Source of the DNA: Thiobacillus sp. 65-29
GTDB lineage: Bacteria > Pseudomonadota > Gammaproteobacteria > Burkholderiales > Thiobacillaceae
Length of the DNA stretch: 64,000 nt
Assembly: GCA_001899775.1 (NCBI GenBank)
Contig: MKWN01000026.1
Coordinates: 16,267 to 80,266 of the forward strand
Direction of reading: 5' to 3'
Under the pieces are notes generated by a model. It did no database searches and had not been told where the DNA came from. It saw nothing but the letters and a program-made list of their open reading frames with translations. This document shows, one piece after another, positions 29,724-39,242 of this stretch. A program made the position numbers and the translations under genes. The first letter of the stretch is position 1. The number at the start of each line of letters is the position of its first letter.

Positions 29724-30398
29724 ATGGCGATTTGTGACTGGCCCGAGGACGCGCGTCCCCGGGAAAAACTCCTGCGCCACGGCGCGGCCGTGCTTACCGA
29801 CGCCGAACTGGTCGCGGTGTTCCTGCGTACCGGGCTGCCGGGCAAGAGCGCGGTCGATCTCGGACGCGAACTGATCGAGCGCTTCGGCGGCCTGGGCGGA
29901 CTGTGTCGCGCGGACCGCAAGGCGGCCTGCGCCGCACCCGGTGTCGGCGAGGCCAAGTACGCCCTGCTTGCGGCAGTGCTGGAAATGGCGCGGCGCACCC
30001 TGGGCGAGTCGGCACGCGCGGGCGACGCCCTCGCCTCGCCCGACGCGGTGCGCGACTACCTGCGGCTCACTCTGCGCAACCGCGACTACGAGGTATTCTG
30101 CTGCGTCTTCCTCGACGCGCAGCACCGCGTCATCGAAATCGAGGAACTGTTCCGCGGCACGCTCACCCAGACCAGCGTCTACCCGCGCGAGATCGTGCGC
30201 CGCGCGCTCGCCCACAACGCCGCCGCGCTGATTCTCGCGCACAATCATCCGAGCGGAGTGGCCGAGCCCAGCGCCGCGGACCGCCAGCTCACCCGCCACC
30301 TCGTGGACGCGCTGGCGCTGGTCGACGTGCGCGTGCTCGACCATTTCATCGTCGCCGGACCGTCGGCGCTGTCCTTCCGCGAGGCGGGGCACCTTTGA
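29724..30398 (+). CDS. radC: RadC family JAB-domain protein
   Basis: RadC/YeeS proteins combine an N-terminal helix-hairpin-helix DNA-binding segment (residues 35-75, with PGVGEAKY) and a C-terminal JAB1/MPN metalloprotease-like domain. The zinc motif is [21 protein letters not shown] (HxHx7D type, near residue 173). The 224-residue length is standard. Its historical DNA-repair role has not held up and its function is uncertain. A GGAGGAG ribosome-binding site precedes the ATG. It sits upstream of rpmB as in many proteobacteria. Confidence 0.94.
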   Translation: MAICDWPEDARPREKLLRHGAAVLTDAELVAVFLRTGLPGKSAVDLGRELIERFGGLGGLCRADRKAACAAPGVGEAKYALLAAVLEMARRTLGESARAGDALASPDAVRDYLRLTLRNRDYEVFCCVFLDAQHRVIEIEELFRGTLTQTSVYPREIVRRALAHNAAALILAHNHPSGVAEPSAADRQLTRHLVDALALVDVRVLDHFIVAGPSALSFREAGHL

Positions 30399-30417
30399 CC
30401 CTCGGGCAGGGCAGGGC

Positions 30418-30447
30418 TTGCCTCGCCCGCCAAGGCTATGGTATAAA
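30418..30447 (+). promoter_or_regulatory. Sigma-70-like promoter of rpmB-rpmG
   Basis: TTGCCT at 30418-30423 and TATAAA at 30442-30447 are separated by 18 bases and lie about 40 bases before the rpmB ATG, in the spacer after radC. The match and position fit a housekeeping promoter for the ribosomal-protein pair. Confidence 0.6.
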
Positions 30448-30488
30448 TCTCGGTTTTCCGGTTACCCCAACAATTCTGGAGCAGCATC

Positions 30489-30725
30489 ATGGCTCGCGTA
30501 TGCGTCGTCACGGGCAAGAAGCCCATGGTCGGGAACAACGTTTCCCACGCCAACAACAAAACCAAGCGCCGTTTCCTGCCGAACCTGCAATACCGCCGGT
30601 TCTGGGTCGAAAGCGAGAACCGCTGGGTGCGCCTGCGCCTGTCCAATGCGGCGCTGCGTACCATCGACAAGAATGGCATCGATTCCGTGCTGGCCGACCT
30701 GCGCGCGCGCGGCGAAGCGGTCTGA
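30489..30725 (+). CDS. rpmB: 50S ribosomal protein L28
   Basis: A 78-residue basic ribosomal protein starting [20 protein letters not shown], the typical L28 N-terminus, with the RRFLPNLQ segment and C-terminal [16 protein letters not shown] ribosome-binding site precedes the ATG. It is followed after 13 bases by rpmG, the conserved proteobacterial pair. Confidence 0.98.
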   Translation: MARVCVVTGKKPMVGNNVSHANNKTKRRFLPNLQYRRFWVESENRWVRLRLSNAALRTIDKNGIDSVLADLRARGEAV

Positions 30726-30738
30726 GGGGGACTGAACC

Positions 30739-30906
30739 ATGGCTAAAGGCGGACGCGAAAAGATCAAGCTGGAGTCCACTGCGGGCACCGGCCATTTCTA
30801 CACCACCACCAAGAACAAGAAGACCATGCCCGAGAAAATGGAGATCAGCAAGTTCGATCCCAAGGCGCGCAAGCATGTGATGTACAAGGAAACCAAGCTG
30901 AAATAA
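30739..30906 (+). CDS. rpmG: 50S ribosomal protein L33
   Basis: A 55-residue protein beginning [13 protein letters not shown], with [11 protein letters not shown] and [16 protein letters not shown]. It lacks the two CxxC pairs of zinc-binding L33 paralogues, so it is the zinc-free C-minus form. It follows rpmB directly and precedes a hairpin terminator. Confidence 0.98.
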   Translation: MAKGGREKIKLESTAGTGHFYTTTKNKKTMPEKMEISKFDPKARKHVMYKETKLK

Positions 30907-30947
30907 GCCGCTGTTTCCGGCGTGTCGTCGAGACATGCCCAGCGAGG

Positions 30948-30973
30948 AACCCGCCCGTCCCGGCGGGTTTTTT
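30948..30973 (+). terminator. Rho-independent terminator after rpmG
   Basis: AACCCGCC (30948-30955) pairs with GGCGGGTT (30962-30969) around a six-base loop and is followed by a run of T. It ends the rpmB-rpmG transcript and lies just before the convergent mscS gene. Confidence 0.88.
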
Positions 30974-30989
30974 GTTGCCTGCGAAAGGC

Positions 30990-32276
30990 TCAGCCCGCGG
31001 GGGGCGCGGCCATGTGCACCACCCGCTGCGGGAAGGGAATGTCGATGCCGGCAGCCTTGAAACGGCGCCAGATCGCCCAGTTGATATCGGAACGCAGGCT
31101 GCCCTGGCCCGCGCCGGGGTCGCGTATCCACACCCCCAGTTCGAGCACGATGCCGTTGTCGGCGAAATCCTTGAGGTACACGCGCGGCAGACGATCCGGC
31201 TCGTCGACAATGACGCGCGCCTGGCTGCGGGCGGCTTCGAGCATCAACGCCTCGGCGCGTTCGAGGTCGGTATCGTAGGCCACCTGCACCGCCATCGCGA
31301 TGCGCACGTGCGGCTGGGTGAGCGAATGGTTGATCACCGCCTGCGCGATCAGCATCTCGTTCGGTATGATGCTCTCGGTGCCGTCGGGCGAGCGCAGGAG
31401 GGTATAGCGCGTATTGATCTGGCTCACCTCGCCGTACTTGTTGTCGATGGTGACGAGGTCACCGATGCGCACCGAGCGGTCGAGCAGGATGATGAAACCG
31501 GAAATGTAGTTGCTCGCCACCTTCTGCAGGCCGAAGCCGATGCCCACGCCGAGCGCGCCGCCGAACACCGACAGCACGGTGAGATCGATGCCGACGGCCG
31601 GCAAGGCCACCAGCACCGCAACGATGAGCAGCACCGTGCGCACCGCCTTGGACAGCGCCATGCGCAGCGAGAGGTTCATCTGCGTGACGCCCATCAGCCG
31701 GCGTTCGACCAGGCGCGCGAGAATCAGCGCGGCGATCACCGCCGTCACGATCACCGCGGCCGCCTGGAACAGCAGCCACAGCGAGAAGCGATGACTGCCC
31801 GACTGGAACGACAACGCCTCCATCGCCGCCTGGATGCGCGGCAGCAGCGCGGTGACGTGCAATGCGAACGCGCCCCAGATCAGCCACGCCGCGCTGCGTT
31901 CCCAGGCCCTGAGCGAGGCGTGCGGCTCGAACACGTAGCGCAGCGCGTACACCACCAGCCGCACCCCGGCAAGCGAGAGCAGCAGCGGCACGGCAAGATT
32001 GAGCAAATGGGTGTTGACGAGCCAGTTCTCGACAATCGCCCGCCCGATCAGCACGCCCAGCAGCATGACGAGCGGGAAGCCGACGCGGCGGATCCCGGCG
32101 CGCCCGGCCGACCACAGGGGATCCGGGCGTTCGAGATACGGCGTGATGAAGCGCATCGCCCCCCACGCGGCGAGCGCCGCCATAAGCAGCACGCCCGTCT
32201 GCCACATCAGGACGACGTCCTGGCTGTCGGCGACGAGACGCGTCAGGAGGTTGTCGAAGGGAACGGGGTTCGCCAA
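30990..32276 (-). CDS. MscS family mechanosensitive ion channel
   Basis: A 428-residue channel protein with about six membrane helices. The pore helix and beta-domain junction read FGGALGVGIGFGLQKVASNYISGFIILLDRSVRIGD-like (about residues 238-275; diagnostic parts GVGIGFGLQ and SNYISG). A cytoplasmic C-terminal domain follows with SIIPNEMLI. It protects against osmotic downshock. The first usable start is TTG 32276, two bases after the fadL stop; no strong ribosome-binding site is visible, so the start is uncertain. It ends a probable fadD-fadL-mscS transcript. Confidence 0.9.
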   Translation of the reverse strand: MANPVPFDNLLTRLVADSQDVVLMWQTGVLLMAALAAWGAMRFITPYLERPDPLWSAGRAGIRRVGFPLVMLLGVLIGRAIVENWLVNTHLLNLAVPLLLSLAGVRLVVYALRYVFEPHASLRAWERSAAWLIWGAFALHVTALLPRIQAAMEALSFQSGSHRFSLWLLFQAAAVIVTAVIAALILARLVERRLMGVTQMNLSLRMALSKAVRTVLLIVAVLVALPAVGIDLTVLSVFGGALGVGIGFGLQKVASNYISGFIILLDRSVRIGDLVTIDNKYGEVSQINTRYTLLRSPDGTESIIPNEMLIAQAVINHSLTQPHVRIAMAVQVAYDTDLERAEALMLEAARSQARVIVDEPDRLPRVYLKDFADNGIVLELGVWIRDPGAGQGSLRSDINWAIWRRFKAAGIDIPFPQRVVHMAAPPAG

Positions 32277-32278
32277 GT

Positions 32279-33481
32279 TCAGAAGTTCAGCGTGAGTTGC
32301 GCGGAAAGAATGTCGACCGACGCGTCGTAACGACCCGCAAGGAGGACACCACTTTCGGTTTTGTTGATGCGTGCATCCTTGACGAAGAGGTGCGCATAGC
32401 CGACGTCAAGCAGGGCCTTCGGCGACACCCGGTATTGCACACCGAGAGACAGCCAGGTGCGGTCCTCGTCGGGAATGCGCGCGGTGCGGTAGGCATCCGG
32501 CACCGGGGTTTCGTCGAATGCGATGCCGCCACGCAAGGTCAGCGTATCGTTCCAGCGGTAATTGGCACCCAGGGAGAAGCGCCAGGTATCCTTCCAGCGC
32601 TCCTCGGTAAGCGATGCGAGGACACCGTTGGTCCGTACGATGCGCAGTTCGTCGAAATCGCTCCAGCCGGTCCAGGTGAGGTCCGCCAGCAGATCCCAGC
32701 GGTCGTTCAACGTGTGAAACAGTGACAGCGACGCCGAATCCGGCAGTGTGGTATCCGCCGTTACGGGTCCGTTGCCGGCGGGAAATGCCGACAGGGTGAG
32801 GGTGCCTTCCAGGGTGTAGTCCACCTCGGATCGGTAGGCAAGGCCGATGCGGGTCGCCGCGTCCACCTGCCACAAGGCGCCCAGATTGAAGCCCCAGCCG
32901 TAGTCGTCGCCTTTCACCGTGGCGAGCCCCGGCGCACCGGCCAGGTTGGTCAGCGTCGCCTCGGCATACTGGATGCTCACGCCGGCGCCCAGCGAGACCG
33001 CGTCGCTTGCCTTCCAGGCAATCGACGGGTTGATGTTGACAGTCTTCAGTTCCGACTTGATCGCCTGTGTGCGGCCCGCCCAGGTCTTGTCATACTCGGT
33101 GGCAAGACCGAACGGCGCGTTCACGCCGACGCCCAGATGCACGTCGGGCGTCAGGCGGAAGGCATAGTAAGCGTTCGGCACCGCAGCAAGGCCGCCCGCA
33201 TCGCCGCCATTGCCGCCGCCAATATTCGAACTTCCGGAAAACTCTGCCTTCGGCTTGATCAGATGACCCGCCACCACCACCTGTCGGTCCGGCAAGCGCG
33301 TCATACCGGCCGGGTTGAAGAAGAGGGTACTCGCATCCTGTGCCACGGCCGCGGCGCCCGCATAGGCGTTGCCCAGGCCGCTGGCGTTCTGTTCGATGAG
33401 TGCAAACCCCGCCGCATGGGTGAGCGAAGCCGTACCCGCCAGCACGAGGCCGGCGGCGAGGCGAGTGAGGCGAAAATGCAT
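32279..33481 (-). CDS. FadL-family outer-membrane fatty-acid/hydrophobe transporter
   Basis: The 400-residue product has a signal peptide (residues 1-23, TASLTHA) followed at once by the FadL N-terminal hatch signature AGFALIEQNASGLGNAYAG and the FFNPAGMTRLP motif, then alternating beta-barrel strands ending in the aromatic C-terminal residue of outer-membrane barrels (LTLNF). FadL proteins import long-chain fatty acids and other hydrophobic molecules. It lies 29 bases downstream of an acyl-CoA synthetase gene on the same strand, which supports fatty-acid uptake and activation. Confidence 0.9.
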   Translation of the reverse strand: MHFRLTRLAAGLVLAGTASLTHAAGFALIEQNASGLGNAYAGAAAVAQDASTLFFNPAGMTRLPDRQVVVAGHLIKPKAEFSGSSNIGGGNGGDAGGLAAVPNAYYAFRLTPDVHLGVGVNAPFGLATEYDKTWAGRTQAIKSELKTVNINPSIAWKASDAVSLGAGVSIQYAEATLTNLAGAPGLATVKGDDYGWGFNLGALWQVDAATRIGLAYRSEVDYTLEGTLTLSAFPAGNGPVTADTTLPDSASLSLFHTLNDRWDLLADLTWTGWSDFDELRIVRTNGVLASLTEERWKDTWRFSLGANYRWNDTLTLRGGIAFDETPVPDAYRTARIPDEDRTWLSLGVQYRVSPKALLDVGYAHLFVKDARINKTESGVLLAGRYDASVDILSAQLTLNF

Positions 33482-33510
33482 GGATTGTTCTCCCTGAATG
33501 GTGATTGAAA

Positions 33511-35328
33511 TCATGAGCGCGCGAAGTCGGCGTACATCGCCTCGATCGCGCCGCGGTAGCGGTCCTGCACCTGGTTGCGCCTGACCTTGAGGGTGGGGGT
33601 GAGCAGGCCGTCGTCGACGGTCCACGGCGTGAGTTCGGGATGCAGGCGGCGCACCTGGGCGTAGCCGGGAAAGTGTTTCAGGTGGTGGGCGATGCGGTGC
33701 ATCAGCGCCTTCGTCACCCTGGGATCCTTCAGCGAAGCGGGCTGCGTCGGGTCGACGTGGTGACTGGCGGCGAAGGTTTCCCAGTGCTCCGCGTTCAGCA
33801 CGGTGACTGCGGCGAGATAGGGCTTGCCCTCGCCGACCACCATCACCTGCTCGAACAGCGGGTCGAGGAGGATGGCGGATTCCATGTCGATGGGCGGCAC
33901 CTTCTCGCCGTTGTTGAGCACGATGATGTCCTTGATGCGGCCGATGATGGTGTAGTGGCCCTCGGCGTCGACGCGCGCCTGGTCGCCGGTGTGCAGCCAG
34001 CCTTCGGCATCGATCACGGCACGGGTGGCTTCCTCGTTCTTCCAGTAGCCGCGCATGAGGCAACGGCTGCGGGTAAGCAGCTCGTCGTTATCGCCGATCT
34101 TCACCTCGATGCCGGGCAGGGCCTGGCCGATGCTCGACGGCACGTTGGAATCGGGGCGGTTCACCGTCACCACGGGGCTTGATTCGGTGAGGCCGTAGCC
34201 CTGGAAAATCGGCACGCCCAGGCCGATGAACACGCGGGCGATCTCGGGACACAGCGCAGCACCGCCGGAGATGGCGAGCTTCAGGCGCCCGCCGAGCTTT
34301 TCGGTGACGTTGCCCGCGACCAGCTTGTCGAGTAGCGGCCACAGCAACTGCTCCGGCGTCCACCCCGCGCGCCCCTGGCCGTGCTGGAAGCGGCGCCAGC
34401 CGACCCACACGGCGAGACGGAACAAGGCGCGCGCCACTGCGCCCTTCTTTGCCAGACTGTCCTGGATGCGCGCATACACGCGCTCGTAGATACGCGGCAC
34501 CGACACCAGCACGGTCGGGCGGATGTCCTGCAAGTCCTGGGCGAGCTGGGCGATCGAGCGCGCATAGGCGACTTCGGCACCGATCAGCATCGGCAGATAG
34601 TAGCCTGCGGTGCGCTCCAGCGTGTGCGACAGCGGCAGGAAGGAAAGAAAGCGCTCGTGCGCGCCGAAGTCGGCGCATTGCGAGGCGTAGAAAGCATTCC
34701 ACAACATGTTGTCGTGCGTCAGCATCACGCCCTTGGGACGCCCGGTGGTGCCGGAGGTGTAGACCAGGCTGACCAGCAGGTCGGCGCTCAGGTGACGTTG
34801 CGGCAGCGGGGTGCCGGCGGCGGCATCGAGCCAGTCGGCGGCGACGACGAAGCGCGAGCTCCAGTCGGCCAGACCGCTTTCCGGCGCCACCAGGCTGACG
34901 ATGCGGCGCAGCGCTTTCACCGAGCCGGCGATTTCCGCGAGTTTCTTCAACTGGAAGCGGCCTTCGACCAGCAGCAGTTGCGCGTCGGAATGGTCGAGCA
35001 CGTAGGCGGCGTTCTCCGGACGGTCGTCCAGGTACAGCGGCACGGTGACGAGCCCCAGGCCGAGTGCGGCCTGGTCGAAGATCACCCATTCGACGCAGTT
35101 TCTCAGCATCACCGCGACGCGGTCGCCGGGCGCCAGGCCTTCCTTCACCAGCGCCGCCTGCCAGCGCGCCACCTGCGCGGCGACCTCGGCCCAGGTGAAA
35201 GTCACCCACGCACCCGCTGCCTCGTCGAACTGCCGGTAGGCGACCTGCTCGGGCGTCGCGGCCACGCGGGCCTCGAACAGGCCGGTCAGCGTGACGAGTC
35301 GGTCGGGATGGAGCGGTTGGGCGGTCAT
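33511..35328 (-). CDS. Long-chain acyl-CoA synthetase (AMP-forming)
   Basis: A 605-residue ANL-superfamily enzyme of the FadD15/long-chain type that activates fatty acids with ATP and CoA. The P-loop YTSGTTGRPKGVMLTH lies near residue 205, the GYGLTESSPVVT motif near residue 375, WLHTGDQARVD near 450 and the hinge GRIKDIIVLNNGEKVPP near 470. The frame is open further upstream but ATG 35328 gives the family N-terminus. It precedes fadL on the same strand. Confidence 0.93.
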   Translation of the reverse strand: MTAQPLHPDRLVTLTGLFEARVAATPEQVAYRQFDEAAGAWVTFTWAEVAAQVARWQAALVKEGLAPGDRVAVMLRNCVEWVIFDQAALGLGLVTVPLYLDDRPENAAYVLDHSDAQLLLVEGRFQLKKLAEIAGSVKALRRIVSLVAPESGLADWSSRFVVAADWLDAAAGTPLPQRHLSADLLVSLVYTSGTTGRPKGVMLTHDNMLWNAFYASQCADFGAHERFLSFLPLSHTLERTAGYYLPMLIGAEVAYARSIAQLAQDLQDIRPTVLVSVPRIYERVYARIQDSLAKKGAVARALFRLAVWVGWRRFQHGQGRAGWTPEQLLWPLLDKLVAGNVTEKLGGRLKLAISGGAALCPEIARVFIGLGVPIFQGYGLTESSPVVTVNRPDSNVPSSIGQALPGIEVKIGDNDELLTRSRCLMRGYWKNEEATRAVIDAEGWLHTGDQARVDAEGHYTIIGRIKDIIVLNNGEKVPPIDMESAILLDPLFEQVMVVGEGKPYLAAVTVLNAEHWETFAASHHVDPTQPASLKDPRVTKALMHRIAHHLKHFPGYAQVRRLHPELTPWTVDDGLLTPTLKVRRNQVQDRYRGAIEAMYADFARS

Positions 35329-35381
35329 CGCGGGCGGGGTGTGGGCAAACGTCGCATTGATAACTGCAACGCCCGCATGGG

Positions 35382-36629
35382 TCAAGCGTCGCGACGTACC
35401 AGCACGGCGGCGAAGAAACCGTCGGTGCCGTGCGCGACCGGCGACAGGCGCAGGAATTCGCCGGTGTCGAGGGCAATGCCCTGTTGCGCGAGCAGGGCAT
35501 TCGCAGGCGACAGATCGAAGCCGCCTGCGGCGAGGAAACCTTCGACGATGGCCTCGTTTTCCTCGGTCAGCAGGCTGCACGTGGCGTACACCAGCCGCCC
35601 GCCCGGTTTCACGAGTTTCGCCGCGGCGCGCAGGATGGCCGCCTGCTTGCGGCTCAGCTCGGCCACGCCCTCCGGGGTCTGGCGGAATTTCAGGTCCGGG
35701 TTGCGGCGCAGCGTGCCCAGCCCCGAGCACGGCGCGTCGACCAGCACGCGGTCGAGCTTGCCGGCGAGGCGTTTCACCCGTGTGTCGGTTTCCGCGGCGA
35801 TGCGCTGCGGCATCACGTTCGACAACCCGGAACGTGCGAGCCGCGGCTTCAGGTTCGCCAGCCGCTTCTCGGCCACATCGAAAGCATACAGACGCCCGGT
35901 CGAAGCCATCGTCGCGCCGAGGGCAAGCGTCTTCCCGCCCGCGCCGGCGCAGAAGTCGCACACCATTTCACCACGCCGTGCGCCGACGAGCAGCGCGAGC
36001 AGCTGGCTGCCCTCGTCCTGCACCTCGATGCTGCCGTCGAGAAACAGCGGGTGGCGGTTGATCGCCGGATGGCCCGTGAGGCGGATACCCCATGGCGACC
36101 AGGGCGTCGCTTCCCCCGCGATGCCATCGGCCGCCAGGTGTGTCAAAACGCGCTCGCGGTCCGTCCTGAAGACGTTCACCCTGAGGTCGAGCGGCGCCGG
36201 CTGCTGCAGCGCGCGCCCGAGCGCGAGGATGTCGGCATCGCTCATCGTCGCCTGGAGTTTTTCCACCACCCAGTCGGGCAGCTCGGCCGCCACGCCGAGC
36301 GGCAGGTTGTCGGTCGCGGCTTCGCGAATATGCTGGATCAGCTCGGGGCGGGCGAATTTTTCCAGCGCCGCGCCGCTCATGCCGCGCACCTTGATCAGCC
36401 AGGCGACGACGAGCGTGCGCGCATTGGCCGCCGGCACCAGCGCCGACAGATAACGGTAGCGTCGCAGCACGCCGAACACCGCCTCGGCGATGAAACTGCG
36501 ATCACGCGCGCCGAGTTTGCCGTGCTCGCGGAAAAAAGCCGACAGCACCGCGTCGGCCGGACGCTCGAAGTCCAGCACGCGATCGAGCGCCTGAATGGCC
36601 GATTGCAGGAGGGCGGGGGTCAGATCCAT
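35382..36629 (-). CDS. RsmB/NOP family rRNA (cytosine-5) methyltransferase
   Basis: The 415-residue product is a SAM-dependent RNA m5C methyltransferase. The N-terminal helical region is NusB/RsmB-like. The catalytic domain has CDFCAGAGGKTLAL (SAM site, about residue 230), DAPCSGLGTLRRNPD with the release cysteine and YATCSLLTEENE with the nucleophile cysteine. Gene order does not link it to def-fmt, so it may be a second RsmB-type paralogue; target unknown. Confidence 0.9.
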   Translation of the reverse strand: MDLTPALLQSAIQALDRVLDFERPADAVLSAFFREHGKLGARDRSFIAEAVFGVLRRYRYLSALVPAANARTLVVAWLIKVRGMSGAALEKFARPELIQHIREAATDNLPLGVAAELPDWVVEKLQATMSDADILALGRALQQPAPLDLRVNVFRTDRERVLTHLAADGIAGEATPWSPWGIRLTGHPAINRHPLFLDGSIEVQDEGSQLLALLVGARRGEMVCDFCAGAGGKTLALGATMASTGRLYAFDVAEKRLANLKPRLARSGLSNVMPQRIAAETDTRVKRLAGKLDRVLVDAPCSGLGTLRRNPDLKFRQTPEGVAELSRKQAAILRAAAKLVKPGGRLVYATCSLLTEENEAIVEGFLAAGGFDLSPANALLAQQGIALDTGEFLRLSPVAHGTDGFFAAVLVRRDA

Positions 36630-36686
36630 GACGGGCGGGTCGGCGACAAAGCGCCATTATCCCCCATGCGCGTAGCGGCGACGGGA

Positions 36687-37649
36687 TCACGCTCGCCGCG
36701 CGCGCGTCACCCACAGACTCGCGAACATGAAGCTGGCGATGATGAGGCCAACGATGCCGAGCGAAAGACCGATGGGTATCTTGTAGAAATCGACGATGAG
36801 CATCTTCACGCCGACGAACACCAGCACCATGGCCAGCCCGTATTTGAGCAGATGGAAACGGTCGGCCACGCCAGCGAGCAGGAAATACATCGCGCGCAGC
36901 CCGAGGATGGCGAAGATGTTCGAGGTGAACACGATGAAGGGATCGGTGGTGATGGCGAAAATCGCCGGAATCGAGTCGACCGCGAAAATCAGGTCGGACA
37001 GCTCGATCATCACCAGCACCAGGAACAGTGGCGTGAACACGCGCACGCCGTTCTCGAGCACCCAGAATTTCTCGCCCCGGTAGTCCGGAGTGAGGCGCAT
37101 GTGGCCCTTGATCCAGCCGAGCAGGCGGTTCTTGTTCAGGTCCGGCTCGACTTCGGCGAACATCAGCATCTTCACACCGGTGACGACGAGGAAGGCACCG
37201 AAGAGATAGAGCACCCAGTGGAATTCCCGCACCAGCCAGGCGCCGGCGAGGATCATGATCGCGCGCATGACGATCGCGCCGAGCACGCCGTAGATCAGCA
37301 CGCGACGCTGATACTCCGCCGGCACGGCGAAAAAGCCGAAGATCATCAGGAAGACGAAGATGTTGTCGACCGCGAGCGACTTCTCGATGAGATAGCCGGT
37401 GAGGAACTCCATCGCCTTGTCGTCGGCGACCGCGCTGCCGTAATTCCCCTTCAGGTACCACCATAGCCCGAAGTTGAACAGCATGGCCAGCGTGAACCAC
37501 ACGGCGGACCACGCCGCCGCTTCCCGGAAACCGACCTTGTGCGCCTTGTTGCCGCCGGCGAGGAACAGGTCGACGGCAAGCATTACCAGCACGAAGCCGG
37601 TGAACACCGCCCACATCCAGGGTTCGCCGACAGTGAGGGGCTCGTTCAT
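36687..37649 (-). CDS. TerC family membrane protein (Alx-like)
   Basis: The 320-residue protein has about nine membrane helices with the TerC/Alx signature: SLAVDNIFVFLMIFGFFAVP (about residue 90) and MIELSDLIFAVDSIPAIFAIT (about residue 215), each carrying acidic membrane residues implicated in Mn2+ handling. TerC family members act in metal export and loading of exported proteins. The 5' leader is only about 44 bases, too short for the yybP-ykoY or alx riboswitch. It is adjacent to yqhA. Confidence 0.9.
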   Translation of the reverse strand: MNEPLTVGEPWMWAVFTGFVLVMLAVDLFLAGGNKAHKVGFREAAAWSAVWFTLAMLFNFGLWWYLKGNYGSAVADDKAMEFLTGYLIEKSLAVDNIFVFLMIFGFFAVPAEYQRRVLIYGVLGAIVMRAIMILAGAWLVREFHWVLYLFGAFLVVTGVKMLMFAEVEPDLNKNRLLGWIKGHMRLTPDYRGEKFWVLENGVRVFTPLFLVLVMIELSDLIFAVDSIPAIFAITTDPFIVFTSNIFAILGLRAMYFLLAGVADRFHLLKYGLAMVLVFVGVKMLIVDFYKIPIGLSLGIVGLIIASFMFASLWVTRARRA

Positions 37650-37693
37650 TTTTGTTTTTCCGCGTCAGCGGTGGCTGGATAAAAACAGGCTCG

Positions 37694-38197
37694 TCAATGG
37701 TTCTTCGACGAGAGCCGGTCCATGACCGCGAACAACACGCCCGAAACCACGAAGGTCAAATGCAGTCCGACCTTCCACGCAAGCTGTTCGTTGGTGTAGG
37801 CGTCGACATTGACGAAGGCTTTCAGCAGCTCGATCCCCGAAATCGCGACGATGGAGCCGATGAGTTTGATCTTCAGATCCGAGAAACCGACGTGTCCCAT
37901 CCACTCCGGCCGGTCCTCGCTGCCGCGCGTGTTGATTTTCGAGACGAAGTTCTCGTAGCCGGCGAAGACGATGATGAGCAGGAGATTCGCCACCAGCACC
38001 ACGTCCACCAGCGTGAGCACGCCCACCATCAGGTTGCCGCTGTCCCCGCTCGCCAGCACCTGGAAGAGCGCATAGAACTCTTTTGCGAACTTGACCAGAA
38101 GCAGGCCGATCGCCAGCACCAGCCCGACATAGAACGGCGCCAGCAGCCAGCGGCTGGCGAACATGAAACGTTCGAGGATACGTTCCAGGTGTTGCAT
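37694..38197 (-). CDS. yqhA: YqhA family (UPF0114) membrane protein
   Basis: A 167-residue protein with four membrane helices matching UPF0114: the N-terminal RFMFASRWLLAPFYVGL segment, LVDVVLVANLLLIIVFAGYENFVSK around residue 70, and the SDLKIKLIGSIVAISGIELLKAF block. Its function is unknown. It is followed on the same strand by terC with a 44-base gap. Confidence 0.92.
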   Translation of the reverse strand: MQHLERILERFMFASRWLLAPFYVGLVLAIGLLLVKFAKEFYALFQVLASGDSGNLMVGVLTLVDVVLVANLLLIIVFAGYENFVSKINTRGSEDRPEWMGHVGFSDLKIKLIGSIVAISGIELLKAFVNVDAYTNEQLAWKVGLHLTFVVSGVLFAVMDRLSSKNH

Positions 38198-38243
38198 AGT
38201 GTCTCCGAATCGAAATGGGGGGCGTCCTGCGCCCCCCGTGTTT

Positions 38244-39122
38244 TCAGCCCTTGATCGCGCGCAGCGCGGCGATACGCTCGGCCAGCGGCGGGTGCGTCAT
38301 GAACAGGCGCTTCCAGCCCTGCGGCGTGCCGCCATTGATGCCGAAGGCCGCCATCTTGTCCGGCAGCGGCTGCCCGTGCACGCTCGCCAGGCGTTCCAGC
38401 GCGGCGATCATCGCGCCGCGGCCGGCAAGGCTTGCGCCGCCGCGATCGGCACGGAATTCACGCTGGCGCGAGAACCACATGACGATGATCGAGGCGAGGA
38501 TGCCGAGCACCAGTTCGGCGACGATCATGGTGACGAAAAAGGCGGGGCCCTGTCCCTCCTCGTTCTTGAACACCACACGGTCGACGGTGTGGCCGATGAC
38601 GCGCGACAGGAACATGACGAAGGTGTTGACCACACCCTGGATCAGCGCCAGGGTCACCATGTCGCCGTTGGCGACGTGGGCGATCTCGTGGCCGATCACC
38701 GCCTCCGCCTCCTCGCGCGTCATGCTGTGCAGCAGCCCCGCCGACACCGCGACGAGGGCGTTGTTGCGGTTCGCGCCGGTGGCAAAGGCGTTGACCTCGG
38801 GCGAGGGGAAGATGCCGACCTCGGGCATGCCGATACCGGCTTCCTTGGCGTATTTGCGCACGGTGTCGACCAGCCACACCTCGGTCGAACTCGACGGCGT
38901 TTCGATCACCTGCACGCCCATCGACTTCTTGGCCATCCACTTCGAGATTGCCAGCGAGATGAGCGAGCCGCCGAAGCCCATCACCGCGGCGAAAACCAGC
39001 AGCGAGCCGAAATTGAGGCCGTTGGCGGTCAGGTAGGGCTCGACGCCGAGCAGGCGCATGGTGATCGAGAGCACCAGCACGATGGCCAGGTTGGTGGCGA
39101 GGAACAGAACGATACGTTTCAT
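38244..39122 (-). CDS. htpX: Membrane protease HtpX
   Basis: HtpX is an M48 zinc metalloprotease that degrades misfolded inner-membrane proteins under stress. The 292-residue protein has two N-terminal helices, the zinc motif [15 protein letters not shown] (about residue 140), two further helices and the [14 protein letters not shown] motif with the third zinc ligand. It is divergent from an NhaR-like regulator across a 120-bp AT-rich region. Confidence 0.96.
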   Translation of the reverse strand: MKRIVLFLATNLAIVLVLSITMRLLGVEPYLTANGLNFGSLLVFAAVMGFGGSLISLAISKWMAKKSMGVQVIETPSSSTEVWLVDTVRKYAKEAGIGMPEVGIFPSPEVNAFATGANRNNALVAVSAGLLHSMTREEAEAVIGHEIAHVANGDMVTLALIQGVVNTFVMFLSRVIGHTVDRVVFKNEEGQGPAFFVTMIVAELVLGILASIIVMWFSRQREFRADRGGASLAGRGAMIAALERLASVHGQPLPDKMAAFGINGGTPQGWKRLFMTHPPLAERIAALRAIKG

Positions 39123-39190
39123 GAGACAGGGACTCCTTGGACGAACGACGTCGCGATAGACACAGGATACGCCCGAATCTATCCCGACAA

Positions 39191-39230
39191 AATTCGAATT
39201 TTATGCAAATATGATTCGAGTTTTTCGAAT
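39191..39230. promoter_or_regulatory. TTCGAA palindrome cluster between htpX and the LysR gene
   Basis: The AT-rich spacer contains a perfect 10-bp palindrome AATTCGAATT (39191-39200), then ATTCGAG (39214-39220) and TTCGAAT (39224-39230). The last copy is 12 bases before the LysR-family ATG. This is the kind of spaced, symmetrical site used by LysR regulators for autoregulation and for divergent control, here possibly of htpX. Confidence 0.45.
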
Positions 39231-39242
39231 ATTTATGCCGCC

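Noticed and set aside
36650..37700. Metal- or pH-responsive riboswitch before terC
   Set aside because: Only about 44 bases separate terC from yqhA and no yybP-ykoY or alx-type folds are visible.
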